A stretch of 50,744 nt of DNA from Kiritimatiellia bacterium (lineage in GTDB: Bacteria; Verrucomicrobiota; Kiritimatiellia; PWTM01), in assembly GCA_026417735.1 (NCBI GenBank), contig JAOACR010000013.1:1-50744 (forward strand), written 5' to 3'. Position 1 is the first letter of the stretch. Each line of letters begins with the position of its first letter. This document shows positions 27,389 through 36,377 of the stretch, in pieces. The notes beneath the pieces are model-generated. The model was not told the origin of the DNA. It was given only the letters and a program-made list of their open reading frames with translations, and searched no databases. Both the position numbers and the translations under genes were made by a program.

Positions 27389-28609
27389 ATGAACGCGCAG
27401 GTGGCCGCGCAACTCGAAGCGCTGGCGAGCCGCACGGTGGACCTCGTCTCGCGAGAGGAGTTAGCTCACCGTCTGCATACCTGTGCGACAGAAGGGCGGC
27501 CGCTTCGGATAAAATACGGCGCGGACCCCTCGGCGCCGGACCTTCATCTTGGTCACGTGGTGGGGCTGAACAAGCTCCGCCAGTTCCAGGACCTCGGTCA
27601 CACGGTGGTGTTCATCATCGGCGACTTCACCGCGCGGATCGGTGATCCGTCCGGCCGCTCGAAGACCCGGCCACCGCTCAGCGCGCAGCAGGTCGCAGAG
27701 AACGCCCGCACCTACCAGGCACAGGTGTTCCGCATTCTGCGAGAGGACCGCACCGAGGTGCGCTACAACTCGGAGTGGCTGGATCCGCTCCGGTTTGACG
27801 AAGTGATCCGGCTCGCCGCGCACGTCACCGTCGCGCAGATGCTCCAACGTGACGATTTCGGTGCGCGGCACGCGGCCGGCCGGCCCATCTCGCTGGTGGA
27901 GTTTCTCTACCCCCTCGTGCAAGCCTACGATTCGGTCATGGTTCGCGCCGACGTGGAGCTGGGGGGGACGGACCAGCTGTTCAATCTGCTGTTGGGCCGC
28001 GAGCTGCAGACCGCGATGGGGCAGCCACCGCAGGTGGTGATGACGATGCCGTTGCTGGAGGGGCTCGACGGTCACCAGAAGATGAGCAAGAGCCTGGGCA
28101 ACTACGTCGGGGTCACGGATCCGCCGGGAGAGATGTTCGGCAAGATCATGTCGCTGCCGGACCACCTGATGTGGAAGTACTGGGCGCTGGTGATGGGCTG
28201 CCCGGAGGCGGAAGTGCGGGCGCGGCAGGCCGAGGTCGCCGCCGGTCGCCGCTCCCCCCGCGACGAAAAGGACGAACTGGCGCGGCGGATTGTCGCGCGA
28301 TTCCACGGAACAGCAGCAGCGGACGCCGCGTCCGCGGAGTTTGCGAAGGTGTTTACTCGGCGGGAGCCGCCCAGCGAGATGCCGGCCGTCTCGCTGAACG
28401 ACGAGGAGCGGGCGAGCGGCGTGCGGTTGTATGCGTTGTTGGTGCGGGCGGGTCTGGCCCCGACCAACAGCGAGGCCCGCCGACTGATCCTCCAGGGTGC
28501 GGTGGAGGTCGGTGGAGAGCGGATCACCGATCCGACCGCGCTGGTTCGGCCTCCGCCTGGCTGCGTGATCCGGGCAGGACGCCGCGGATTCGCACGGATC
28601 GACGGTTGA
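27389..28609 (+). CDS. tyrS: Tyrosyl-tRNA synthetase
   Basis: Class I synthetase that charges tRNA-Tyr; 406 residues. The HIGH motif appears as HLGH (residues 53-56) and KMSKS is intact (231-235). A C-terminal S4 RNA-binding domain follows (GLAPTNSEARRLILQGAVEVGG). Overall it looks like the TyrZ-type subgroup (GADPSAPDLHLGH, GDFTARIGDPSGRSKTRP). GGAG lies 9 nt before the ATG; the gene follows rpsA by 45 nt. Confidence 0.96.
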   Translation: MNAQVAAQLEALASRTVDLVSREELAHRLHTCATEGRPLRIKYGADPSAPDLHLGHVVGLNKLRQFQDLGHTVVFIIGDFTARIGDPSGRSKTRPPLSAQQVAENARTYQAQVFRILREDRTEVRYNSEWLDPLRFDEVIRLAAHVTVAQMLQRDDFGARHAAGRPISLVEFLYPLVQAYDSVMVRADVELGGTDQLFNLLLGRELQTAMGQPPQVVMTMPLLEGLDGHQKMSKSLGNYVGVTDPPGEMFGKIMSLPDHLMWKYWALVMGCPEAEVRARQAEVAAGRRSPRDEKDELARRIVARFHGTAAADAASAEFAKVFTRREPPSEMPAVSLNDEERASGVRLYALLVRAGLAPTNSEARRLILQGAVEVGGERITDPTALVRPPPGCVIRAGRRGFARIDG

Positions 28610-28640
28610 GCGCGGCGCCGCCCGCGCCGGGGAGCAACAG

Positions 28641-29939
28641 ATGGCGATGTTCACGGTTCTCATCGGTGCGCAGTGGGGCGACGAAGGCAAAGGCAAGGTC
28701 ATCGATGTGCTCACCGAGCGGGCCGACTGGGTTGTGCGCTATCAGGGCGGCAACAACGCCGGCCACACGGTGGAGATCGGTGGCGTTCGACATGTGCTGC
28801 ATCTGCTGCCGTCCGGCGCGATGCGACCCGGCGTCCGATGCGTGATCGGCAATGGGGTGGTGGTGGACCCCGTCGCGCTCTGTGCGGAGATCGACGAGCT
28901 GCGCGCGGCGGGTGTGGACCTGCGTGACCGACTGTTCCTGAGCGATCGCGCCCATCTGGTGCTGCCATACCACCGCGCGCTCGACGCGGGACGCGAAGCG
29001 GCGCTCGGCCGCGGCGAGCGGATTGGCACCACTCAGCGCGGCATTGGCCCCGCCTACGTGGACAAGGCGATGCGGATCGGGCTGCGCGCGTGCGCGCTCA
29101 CCGATCCCGACTTCCCGCAAATCGTTCGCGAACGGCTGGAAGCTGCGAACCGACAACTGGCGGCGACCGGACAGCCGGCGCTCGAGGTCGGTCCGCTGGC
29201 CGCGCAGATCGCTGCGGCGGCACGGCAGCTGGCTCCCCACGTCACCGACACCTCCCGGCTGCTGGACGAAGCCTGGCGGCGGGGGGAGGCAGTGCTATTC
29301 GAAGGTGCACAGGGCACCATGCTCGATGTGGACTTCGGCACGTACCCGTTTGTCACCTCCTCGAACGCGACCGCCGGCGGCGCATGCACCGGCAGCGGCG
29401 TCCCGCCCAACCGGATTTCCCGCGTGATTGGCGTGCTGAAGGCCTATACCACGCGCGTCGGTGAAGGCCCCTTCCCCACCGAACTGACCGACGCCACCGG
29501 CGAGGCGCTGCGGCAGGCCGGCCGTGAATTCGGCGCCACCACCGGCCGCCCGCGCCGTTGTGGGTGGTGGGACGCGGTCGTCGCGCGCTACTCTGCCCGC
29601 ATCAACGGCGTACAGCAGTGGGCGCTGACCAAGCTGGATGTGCTCGGCGGGTTTGACCCGATCCGCCTGTGTGTCGCCTATGAACTGAACGGCCGGCGGC
29701 TCGATGACGTTCCCGCCGACGCACGCGCGCTCGCCGCCTGTCAGCCAGTTTACGAGGAAATGCCCGGTTGGACCGGCTCGCTGCAGCATGTCCGCCGGCT
29801 CGAGGATCTGCCCGCTGCGGCGCGTCGGTACCTCGCGCGCATCGAACAGCTCACCGGCGTGCCGATCGGGATCCTCTCGCTCGGCGCCGGTCGCGAGAAC
29901 ACCATCGTGCTCGATCCCCCCGGCGTGGAGCACGGATGA
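28641..29939 (+). CDS. purA: Adenylosuccinate synthetase
   Basis: Condenses IMP and aspartate with GTP hydrolysis, the committed step to AMP. The 432-residue product shows the P-loop QWGDEGKGKVIDVL with the catalytic Asp, GGNNAGHTVEI with the catalytic His, the IMP-binding TTQRGIGPAYVDKAMR, ATTGRPRRCGWWDAV, and LTKLDVLGGFDPI. GGGGAGCAACAG precedes the ATG. Its stop overlaps the uppS start (ATGA, 29936-29939). Confidence 0.97.
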   Translation: MAMFTVLIGAQWGDEGKGKVIDVLTERADWVVRYQGGNNAGHTVEIGGVRHVLHLLPSGAMRPGVRCVIGNGVVVDPVALCAEIDELRAAGVDLRDRLFLSDRAHLVLPYHRALDAGREAALGRGERIGTTQRGIGPAYVDKAMRIGLRACALTDPDFPQIVRERLEAANRQLAATGQPALEVGPLAAQIAAAARQLAPHVTDTSRLLDEAWRRGEAVLFEGAQGTMLDVDFGTYPFVTSSNATAGGACTGSGVPPNRISRVIGVLKAYTTRVGEGPFPTELTDATGEALRQAGREFGATTGRPRRCGWWDAVVARYSARINGVQQWALTKLDVLGGFDPIRLCVAYELNGRRLDDVPADARALAACQPVYEEMPGWTGSLQHVRRLEDLPAAARRYLARIEQLTGVPIGILSLGAGRENTIVLDPPGVEHG

Positions 29940-30655
29940 ATACGACGGCGGCCAACCGGATTCCCCGGCACGTTGCGATCATCATGGACGGCAACGGCCG
30001 CTGGGCCCGCCAGCGCGGCTGGCCGCGGTTGCGGGGACATCGGGAGGGTGCCGAGTCCATCTCCGCCGTGCTGCGGGTGTGCAAGGAGGTCGGCATCGAA
30101 ATTCTAACGCTATACGCGTTCAGCGTGGAGAACTGGGTCCGCCCACGGGAGGAGGTGCACGGCCTCATGAGACTGCTGCGCCGTTTTCTCCGCGAGCGCG
30201 AGCACGAGCTGCACGAGCACCGGACCCGACTGCGCGCGATCGGCCGACTGCAGGATCTGCCCCCCGCCGTGCGCGCGGAGCTGGAGCGCGTGATCGCCGC
30301 CACCGCGCACTACCGCGACCGGCAGCTTGTGCTCGCGCTCAGCTACGGCGGTCGAGCAGAGATCGCGGATGCTGCCCGACGCATCGCGCAGGCGGTCCGC
30401 GATGGCCAGCTGGATCCGCAGAGCGTGAACGAAGAGGTCGTCGCGCGTCACCTGTACGCGCCGGACCTCCCCGACCCCGACCTCGTGATCCGGACCAGCG
30501 GTGAGCTTCGACTCAGCAACTTTCTGCTTTGGCAGATCTCCTATGCCGAACTCTACTTCACGCCGGTGCTCTGGCCGGACTTCCGCGAGGAGGAATTTCG
30601 TGCCGCGCTGGCGTCCTACCGCGGACGCCGACGGCGGTTCGGAGACATTCAATGA
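29936..30655 (+). CDS. uppS: Isoprenyl (undecaprenyl) diphosphate synthase
   Basis: Extends farnesyl diphosphate with cis-isoprene units to the C55 carrier lipid for peptidoglycan and O-antigen. The 239-residue product has the catalytic Asp18 in IIMDGNGRWAR, FSVENWVRP, LSYGGRAEI, the RTSGELRLSNFLLWQ diphosphate site and ISYAELYFTPVLWPDF. It is joined to purA and cdsA by ATGA overlaps at both ends. Confidence 0.96.
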   Translation: MNTTAANRIPRHVAIIMDGNGRWARQRGWPRLRGHREGAESISAVLRVCKEVGIEILTLYAFSVENWVRPREEVHGLMRLLRRFLREREHELHEHRTRLRAIGRLQDLPPAVRAELERVIAATAHYRDRQLVLALSYGGRAEIADAARRIAQAVRDGQLDPQSVNEEVVARHLYAPDLPDPDLVIRTSGELRLSNFLLWQISYAELYFTPVLWPDFREEEFRAALASYRGRRRRFGDIQ

Positions 30656-31506
30656 ATGAGCTCCGCGCGCGGCTCCGGAACGCGGTGCTACTCATTGCGG
30701 CCCTCGCTGCCGCTATGGCCTGGGCGCGCGGGGGATGGGCGCTGGCGGTCATCCTCCTTGTGACCGCACGAGCGCAGTGGGAGTTCTACGCACTGCTCGA
30801 CGCCGCCCGTCTGCCCAGCTTCCGCTGGTTCGGCGTCGCCGGCGGCATCGCGGTCGTCAGCGCGACTTGGTGGGGGTTCCGACATCCGGGACCGGACGGC
30901 CCGGAATCCCTGTTTGCACACGCCTGGTTTGCGGCCTTCTTTGTGATCTTTGCCCGCCAGTTCCACCAGCGCTTCAACCCCCGCCCGATCGAAACGATGT
31001 CGGGCACGCTGATGGGCCTGCTGTACATCGCGTTGCCGATGTCATTTTTCGTGCGCCTCCTGATGGCCTGGGGCGATTCGCCGGACGGCCGCTGGCTGCT
31101 GCTCTACATGATCGCGGTGGTGAAAGCGGGTGATGCCGGCGCCTATTTCATCGGATGCGCGATCGGGCGGCACAAGATGATTCCGCGCATCTCGCCGGCA
31201 AAGAGCTGGGAGGGCTTCTTCGGCGGTGTTGCGACCTCGGTCGCGGTTAGCCTCGCAGCGGCCGCAGGGTGGCCGGCTTCGGTCTCGCCTGTCACCATCC
31301 CGCTCGCTCACGCGGGAGTGCTCGGCGTCGCGCTCTCTGTCGCCGGAGTGCTGGGGGACTTGGCAGAATCACTGCTGAAACGTGCGGCCGGTGTCAAGGA
31401 CGCCGGCGCGCTGCTGCCGGGGCTGGGCGGTCTGTTGGACGTGGTGGACAGCTTGTTGCCGGCCGCCCCCATCCTGTACCTTTACCTCCGCCATGTGGTG
31501 ATCTGA
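30652..31506 (+). CDS. cdsA: Phosphatidate cytidylyltransferase
   Basis: Makes CDP-diacylglycerol from phosphatidate and CTP, the branch point of phospholipid synthesis. The 284-residue integral membrane protein has about eight hydrophobic spans and the active-site block ISPAKSWEGFFGGV. The C-terminal signature reads ESLLKRAAGVKDAG, then PGLGGLLDVVDS, where the usual form is PGHGGxLDRxDS; both the His and the Arg are replaced. The metal-binding aspartates of the signature remain. It overlaps uppS by ATGA and is followed after 30 nt by rseP; the dxr gene often found between them is not here. Confidence 0.9.
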   Translation: MNELRARLRNAVLLIAALAAAMAWARGGWALAVILLVTARAQWEFYALLDAARLPSFRWFGVAGGIAVVSATWWGFRHPGPDGPESLFAHAWFAAFFVIFARQFHQRFNPRPIETMSGTLMGLLYIALPMSFFVRLLMAWGDSPDGRWLLLYMIAVVKAGDAGAYFIGCAIGRHKMIPRISPAKSWEGFFGGVATSVAVSLAAAAGWPASVSPVTIPLAHAGVLGVALSVAGVLGDLAESLLKRAAGVKDAGALLPGLGGLLDVVDSLLPAAPILYLYLRHVVI

Positions 31507-31536
31507 AATGCGCGGTTCCTTTCCCCCTCGGCCGTT

Positions 31537-32874
31537 ATGATTGCGGTCCTCACCCTCGTCGCAGCGGTGCTGTTGTTCAGCTTGACGATCTTCGTGCACG
31601 AGCTGGGGCATTTTCTCGTCGCGCGGCGTTGCGGGATGGTCGTGGAGACGTTTTCGATCGGCTTCGGCCCTGCCATCTGGAGCCGCCGAATTCGCGGCGT
31701 GCGATGGAAGCTTGGTGCGTTGCCGTTCGGCGGATACGTGGCGCTGCCGCAAATGGAACCCGGCGGAGGGGCCACGGAGGGAGGCGCGCAGCCGCCGCCC
31801 GCTGCGCCGCACTACCGTATCGCGGTCGCGTTGGCGGGCGCGGTTGCGAACCTTCTGCTGGCGTTCCTCGCCGCTGTGGCGATTTACCTCGCAGCGGGCC
31901 GGTCGGCCAGTCACCGCGAACCGGTGGTCGGCAGCGTCGCGACCAACAGCCCCGCATGGTCCGCCGGTCTGCGAATCGGTGATCGAATTTTGGACGTGAA
32001 CGGCTCCCCCGTACGAACGTGGGACGACGTGATGGTCAACGCGGCGCTGAACGAGGAGCTCCGATTGCGCGTGCAGCGGCCAGACGGCACCACCGCAGTC
32101 CTCCGGGTGCGCACCTCGCCCACCGGCGAGGGCGTGCACGTGCTCGAAGGAGTGGAAAAGGCCACGCCCTGTCTGGTGATCGGCACGTTCCCGGGTCAGC
32201 CGGCCGACCTGGCGGGAATCCGCCGGCGAGACATCATCCGAGAGCTCGATGGTGAGCCCATCTACAGCATCGAGCAGTTCGTACAGGCGACACAGCGTTA
32301 CCGGGATCGCGAAGTGCCGCTAGTCGTAGAGCGCGAGGGCCGGCGGCTCACACTGACGGTGCGTCCTGTCTGGAACCCCGCTTTCGGCCGCGTGATGATC
32401 GGTATCGAAATGAACCGCTTCGATCTCTCCATGAAGCCGCTCGCGCAGCTCCGCGCATGGGCCGCACCGGTCTTCCGCGTGTTGCGCGCTCTGGGCAGCC
32501 GCACCGAGCGAGGCCATGCCGTCAGGTCCGTCGGCGGACCGCTCTACATCTTTCAGATGTACTGGATGGCGGCGCGCACGAGTGTCCTGCTTGCGCTGTG
32601 GGTCACTGGTCTGCTGAACGTGAATCTCGCGATCTTGAATCTGCTGCCGCTTCCCGTTCTCGACGGCGGCCATATTGTGCTGGCGGCCTGGGAAGGCTTG
32701 ACGCGCCGCCCGGTGCCCGCCCCGCTGGTGGCCGCGGTTCACCGCGTGTTCGGACTGCTGCTGATCGGGCTCTTGCTGCTGATCACCATCCGGGACGTCG
32801 GACGGCTCAGCCGCCGGCCCGAGAGCGCCAGACCTGCAGGCAGCGAACCGGCCCCCGGCACCGCTGTCCGCTGA
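31537..32874 (+). CDS. rseP: RseP-type site-2 intramembrane metalloprotease
   Basis: Cleaves membrane-embedded substrates such as anti-sigma factors after a first periplasmic cut. The 445-residue protein has HELGH at residues 21-25 in the first helix, the GGYV beta-loop segment (PFGGYVALPQM), two PDZ domains (around VGSVATNSPAWSAGLRIGDRI and LVIGTFPGQPADLAGIRRRDI in parts), and the third zinc ligand in LLPLPVLDGGH. A substrate pair is not obvious in the window. It is the last gene of the rpsA run; a 446-bp gap follows. Confidence 0.94.
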   Translation: MIAVLTLVAAVLLFSLTIFVHELGHFLVARRCGMVVETFSIGFGPAIWSRRIRGVRWKLGALPFGGYVALPQMEPGGGATEGGAQPPPAAPHYRIAVALAGAVANLLLAFLAAVAIYLAAGRSASHREPVVGSVATNSPAWSAGLRIGDRILDVNGSPVRTWDDVMVNAALNEELRLRVQRPDGTTAVLRVRTSPTGEGVHVLEGVEKATPCLVIGTFPGQPADLAGIRRRDIIRELDGEPIYSIEQFVQATQRYRDREVPLVVEREGRRLTLTVRPVWNPAFGRVMIGIEMNRFDLSMKPLAQLRAWAAPVFRVLRALGSRTERGHAVRSVGGPLYIFQMYWMAARTSVLLALWVTGLLNVNLAILNLLPLPVLDGGHIVLAAWEGLTRRPVPAPLVAAVHRVFGLLLIGLLLLITIRDVGRLSRRPESARPAGSEPAPGTAVR

Positions 32875-33320
32875 CCTCTCTTGCCGCTGCGCAGCTGTAT
32901 CCTGTGCGAGGTCGCGTTGCTCACTCGCTTCTTCGGCGGCAGCCCTCGCCCCGCCGCGCAGACGCCTCCGCCCCCCAGCTCAGCTGCCGGAGCGAACGCT
33001 TCGGTTTACTCTGCCGTAGCACGCCGTTGACGCTCCTCCGTCGTGCGGCAGAGCGGCAATTCCCCCCGGGCCGTCCAAAAGAGGGCTCGCAGAGTCGTCT
33101 CAGGGCCTTTCCCCTTGCAGCCTTCGGCTCTGAAGCGTGTAACACGGTGGAAAGGTGATCGCCCTTTGCGCAGTATCTCCGGCACAAGCAGAACCATCTC
33201 GGCGGTTTCCGGTACGCACCTTCCACGGCGAGATGGGCTTCTCTCGGCGGCGCGAACGCTCATAGATCCCAACCCGGCGCAGTGAGCCGCTCCATCGCAG
33301 GGACAACTCCCCCTGCTCCC
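32875..33320. other. Convergent gap with several inverted repeats, no gene assigned
   Basis: 446 bp between the stops of rseP and the DUF2851 gene. No frame has host-like codon use; the longest (minus strand, 33006-33272) has mixed third positions. Inverted pairs are visible: CTTTCC (33107-33112) with GGAAAG (33149-33154), flanked by GGGC/GCCC; CCATCTCG (33194-33201) with CGAGATGG (33229-33236); and GTGGAAAGGTG (33147-33157) with CACCTTCCAC (33217-33226). This could be a structured RNA, a decayed repeat element or a bidirectional 3' region. Confidence 0.35.
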
Positions 33321-34751
33321 TCATGCGCTGGCGGATTCCGGGCGAGCCGAGTTGGGGCTACGTGCCGCTGCCAACCAGGCGGGAAACGGACAGTCTTCAC
33401 AGTGGGACCGATCACGCAGGCAGAAATCTGTAAAGATTTGGATCAGGCCCTGACGGCGAAGTGCGCCGCGGCACCACGCAGCCGGATGATCCCTCCCCAG
33501 CAACGTGTAGGCCATTTGGCGTTCAATGGCATTGGGCGCCTCGTCCGGCAACGCACGCAGCCAGCGGGGGTCCCCCGTTATGGGAACCCCGAGAGACATC
33601 GCGAATGGAACGGCCACGTTGACGAGAACGGCGACCGCGCGAGAACGCCCCAACGCGGCGGCTCCCCCTTCACCTGCCGGGTCAGGGATCACGAGATCCC
33701 GAAGCACACACCGCACAAATTCCCGCGGACCCGCTGCTACGGCGGCGGACCAACGTTCGGCGGGCAGCGGCGAGCGCACCGCCCACACCGCCGCCGCCCG
33801 AAGGCGTCGTTCTGGCCGATTGGCGGGTCGAACGCCGTCCAGTCGCCAGTCTGCCCGCGTGAGAGCGCGCCCGCACCATCGCGCACGAAACTTCCACCAC
33901 CGGTCCCAGACCCGTCGGGCCGTGGCCACCATGGGTCCGGCTTCCGGCAGTAGCCCCGATGCGCCCCAGAGGATCGCGGCCGCCGACTCCGCATCTCCCT
34001 CCGACGCGGCGATCAGCTCGGCCAGCGGTACGCGCTGCGCCAGCTTCCGTGCCGCCCCTTTGTTGTGCTTGTATCCCAAGGCCGCCAACACCTCCTCCCA
34101 GAGAGCCTGGTTCGTGCCGACAAGTTCTGACCGCTGGCAAATCCGCTCGGCTTTCTGGCGGAGACGTTCGGCGCCTGCAGATTCGAGCAGACGTTCCACC
34201 TCATCGGGCGACCATCCCCGTAGCGCCTGCTCGCATGGCGCTGGCTGCGCCCGCGCCGAGTAGGGGTAAGCCGTCAGATCCACACCCGCCCAAGAAAACT
34301 CGGGATTTCGGGACAGTGGCTCCGCGAACGGAATGCAAACTGCACCGTGGGGCATCACCGCCCGGGGGGGCGGCACCAGTGTCACGTGGATACGAACACC
34401 CGCATACCGCGGATCTTCACCGTGCCTGTGACGCGCCCAGTCGGACGCACGCAGATGAATTTCCACATCACCCACCAGCTGACGGCGGCCAGCGCCCACA
34501 CGAATGGCCGCGCCCACGAAATCCGGTCCTGCCTCGAGATTCCAGACACCCGGACTCACCACCTCCACCGGCTCGCCCTCCGTCGTGACGAGCCCCCCGG
34601 GGCGCAGCGCCGGGTCGTACCAGACACACTGCAGATGCCGCTCCGTTGGCGCATCTGCTCTCGATCGCGACGCGGCCTCGGCAACGGTCGCCGACCTCAT
34701 CTCCCCGTACACTCGTCCCAGCCATTCCGCCGCAACGGTCGCCGTCATCAT
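33321..34751 (-). CDS. DUF2851 family protein
   Basis: A 476-residue cytosolic protein of a conserved but uncharacterised family found mainly in Bacteroidetes and PVC bacteria. Recognisable segments are GVWNLEAGPDFVGAAIRVG, VGDVEIHLRASDWARHRH, YAGVRIHVTLV and the Cys-rich end CLRDRSHCEDCPFPAW, which resembles a metal site. The D/E-H pattern around DFVGAA and EIHLRASDW suggests a nuclease-like core, but this is only inference. Tandem ATGs at 34751/34748 follow GGGAGAA. It lies 152 bp downstream of trkH. Confidence 0.8.
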   Translation of the reverse strand: MMTATVAAEWLGRVYGEMRSATVAEAASRSRADAPTERHLQCVWYDPALRPGGLVTTEGEPVEVVSPGVWNLEAGPDFVGAAIRVGAGRRQLVGDVEIHLRASDWARHRHGEDPRYAGVRIHVTLVPPPRAVMPHGAVCIPFAEPLSRNPEFSWAGVDLTAYPYSARAQPAPCEQALRGWSPDEVERLLESAGAERLRQKAERICQRSELVGTNQALWEEVLAALGYKHNKGAARKLAQRVPLAELIAASEGDAESAAAILWGASGLLPEAGPMVATARRVWDRWWKFRARWCGRALTRADWRLDGVRPANRPERRLRAAAVWAVRSPLPAERWSAAVAAGPREFVRCVLRDLVIPDPAGEGGAAALGRSRAVAVLVNVAVPFAMSLGVPITGDPRWLRALPDEAPNAIERQMAYTLLGRDHPAAWCRGALRRQGLIQIFTDFCLRDRSHCEDCPFPAWLAAARSPNSARPESASA

Positions 34752-34831
34752 CGTCCGTTCTCCCGGTGCGGCTCCGCGGTCCACCGCGGACGCCACCATC
34801 CAAAGGAAGGTTGGGGACGCTGGGATTTCCG

Positions 34832-34846
34832 CGAACCTCGGGTTCG
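34832..34846 (-). other. Short perfect hairpin between trkH and the DUF2851 gene
   Basis: CGAACC and GGTTCG separated by three bases. It sits in the 152-bp gap, with no U-tract after it, so it is not a classical terminator; it may be an RNA processing or stability element. Confidence 0.3.
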
Positions 34847-34903
34847 ACCAAGTCGCCGCTCGGAACTCGTGCACGATAGGAGACCGCGCCCTCAGCGGCC
34901 GAC

Positions 34904-36358
34904 TCAGCGGCGCCAGAAAGCCGGCACGAAGAGAACCAACACCGTAAACAGCTCGAGACGGCCGAGAAGCATCAAGACCGTCAGCAAGGCGAGACCCGGC
35001 GAGGGAATCGAAGAGTAGTTCAGCGAGGGCCCCACTGCTCCAAATCCGGGTCCGATGTTGCCCATGCAAGTGGCGACCGACGATGCCGCGCTGATCCAGT
35101 CCGCACCGAAATGCAGCCCCATCAGCAGGGATCCGGCCGCGAACACCATGAGATAGAGGAGGATGAACACCATGACGTTCATCAGCAGGGGGGGATCAAC
35201 CGCCTCGCGGTCCACCTTCACGCTGACGACCGCCTCTGGTTGCAACCAGCGGAACACCTCGCGTGCAGTCAGACGCAACGCGATCAGCACCCGCACGACC
35301 TTGATCGAGCCGCTGGTCGAGCCCGCGCACCCACCCACAAACATCAGAAGAAACAGCACCCAGCGCGCCAGCGCAGGCCACTGGTCGTAATCTACGGTCG
35401 TGAAACCCGTGCTCGTCGCAATCGAAATCACGGTGAACGCGGCATGTCGAAGCGCGTCCGCCGGTTTGGCAAACACTCGTGAGGACCACACCACTGTGCA
35501 GACCACCACCGTCGACACTGTCAGCACCAGGAGATAAAGTTTGAATTCCGAGTCCCGGGCGTACACATCAAAACGGCCCAGGCCCGCGCGGTAGTGCAGC
35601 GCGAAATTCACTCCGCTCAGCATCATGAACACGATCACAATCCAGTGAATCGCGGGAGAGGTGAACGCGCCGAGCGATTCACTCCGCGTGGAAAAGCCCC
35701 CGGTCGCGATCGTCGCGAAGGAGTGGCAGACCGCGTCAAACCAGCCCATACCCGCCAGTCGCAACGCAACGATCTCCGCGGCGTTCAGCACCAGGTACAC
35801 CGCCCACAGCCGCTTCGCGGTCCCCGCGATTCGCGGCGTCAGCCGGTCCTTTGTGGGCCCGGTCATTTCGGCCCGAAACAGCTGCATGCCGCCCGTTCCG
35901 ACCAGTGGCAGCACCGCGACGAACAGCAGCAGCACACCCATGCCCCCGATGAAGTGTGTCATCGAGCGCCACAGCAGCAGCCCCCGCGGCAATGTTTCCG
36001 GCCGCGCCAGCACGGAGGCGCCCGTCGTGGTGAGTCCCGAGACGGTTTCGAAGATCGCAGCCGTCCACGTGGGTATCGCACCGGAAAGACGGAACGGCAC
36101 TGCGCCCGCAAGGCTGGCCGCTACCCACCCCGCAACGACCGCCGCGATTCCCTCCCGGCGTGTCAGCTCACCGCGCCATCGGCAGAGAGCTCCGAGCGCC
36201 GCTCCCGCCGCGAGCGCTCCAACCCCCGAGGCCCCCAGCGAAAACACCGCGGCCGTCGGATCCCCCATCCCGCGGCCGACGCCCGCACAAAGCAGCAACG
36301 CCCCCCCGATCGCCCCCAGCACCCATCCCACCAGCCGGCCGATCGCGCGAAACTTCAT
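34904..36358 (-). CDS. trkH: Trk-type potassium uptake protein TrkH
   Basis: Pore-forming subunit of a K+ uptake system; 484 residues with about ten hydrophobic spans. The four selectivity-filter loops are visible: TTTGAS, IATGGFST, TSTGFTT and CMGNIGPG. HFIGGMGVLLLFVAVLPL and the EMTGPTKDRLTPRI loop are typical of TrkH. The ATG at 36358 lies 19 nt after the trkA stop, so the two genes form one operon. Regulation of opening is expected to come from TrkA nucleotide binding. Confidence 0.95.
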   Translation of the reverse strand: MKFRAIGRLVGWVLGAIGGALLLCAGVGRGMGDPTAAVFSLGASGVGALAAGAALGALCRWRGELTRREGIAAVVAGWVAASLAGAVPFRLSGAIPTWTAAIFETVSGLTTTGASVLARPETLPRGLLLWRSMTHFIGGMGVLLLFVAVLPLVGTGGMQLFRAEMTGPTKDRLTPRIAGTAKRLWAVYLVLNAAEIVALRLAGMGWFDAVCHSFATIATGGFSTRSESLGAFTSPAIHWIVIVFMMLSGVNFALHYRAGLGRFDVYARDSEFKLYLLVLTVSTVVVCTVVWSSRVFAKPADALRHAAFTVISIATSTGFTTVDYDQWPALARWVLFLLMFVGGCAGSTSGSIKVVRVLIALRLTAREVFRWLQPEAVVSVKVDREAVDPPLLMNVMVFILLYLMVFAAGSLLMGLHFGADWISAASSVATCMGNIGPGFGAVGPSLNYSSIPSPGLALLTVLMLLGRLELFTVLVLFVPAFWRR

Positions 36359-36377
36359 TCTGGCGCGGCACCTCCAC

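Noticed and set aside
33006-33272. Minus-strand open frame of 88 codons in the 33-kb gap
   Set aside because: Third-position base use is unlike the host genes, there is no Shine-Dalgarno or promoter, and the plus strand is equally open.
34820-34903. Possible tRNA, from a GGTTCGA sequence resembling a T-loop
   Set aside because: No acceptor stem, D-arm or anticodon stem can be folded around it; the sequence is a simple 6-bp hairpin.
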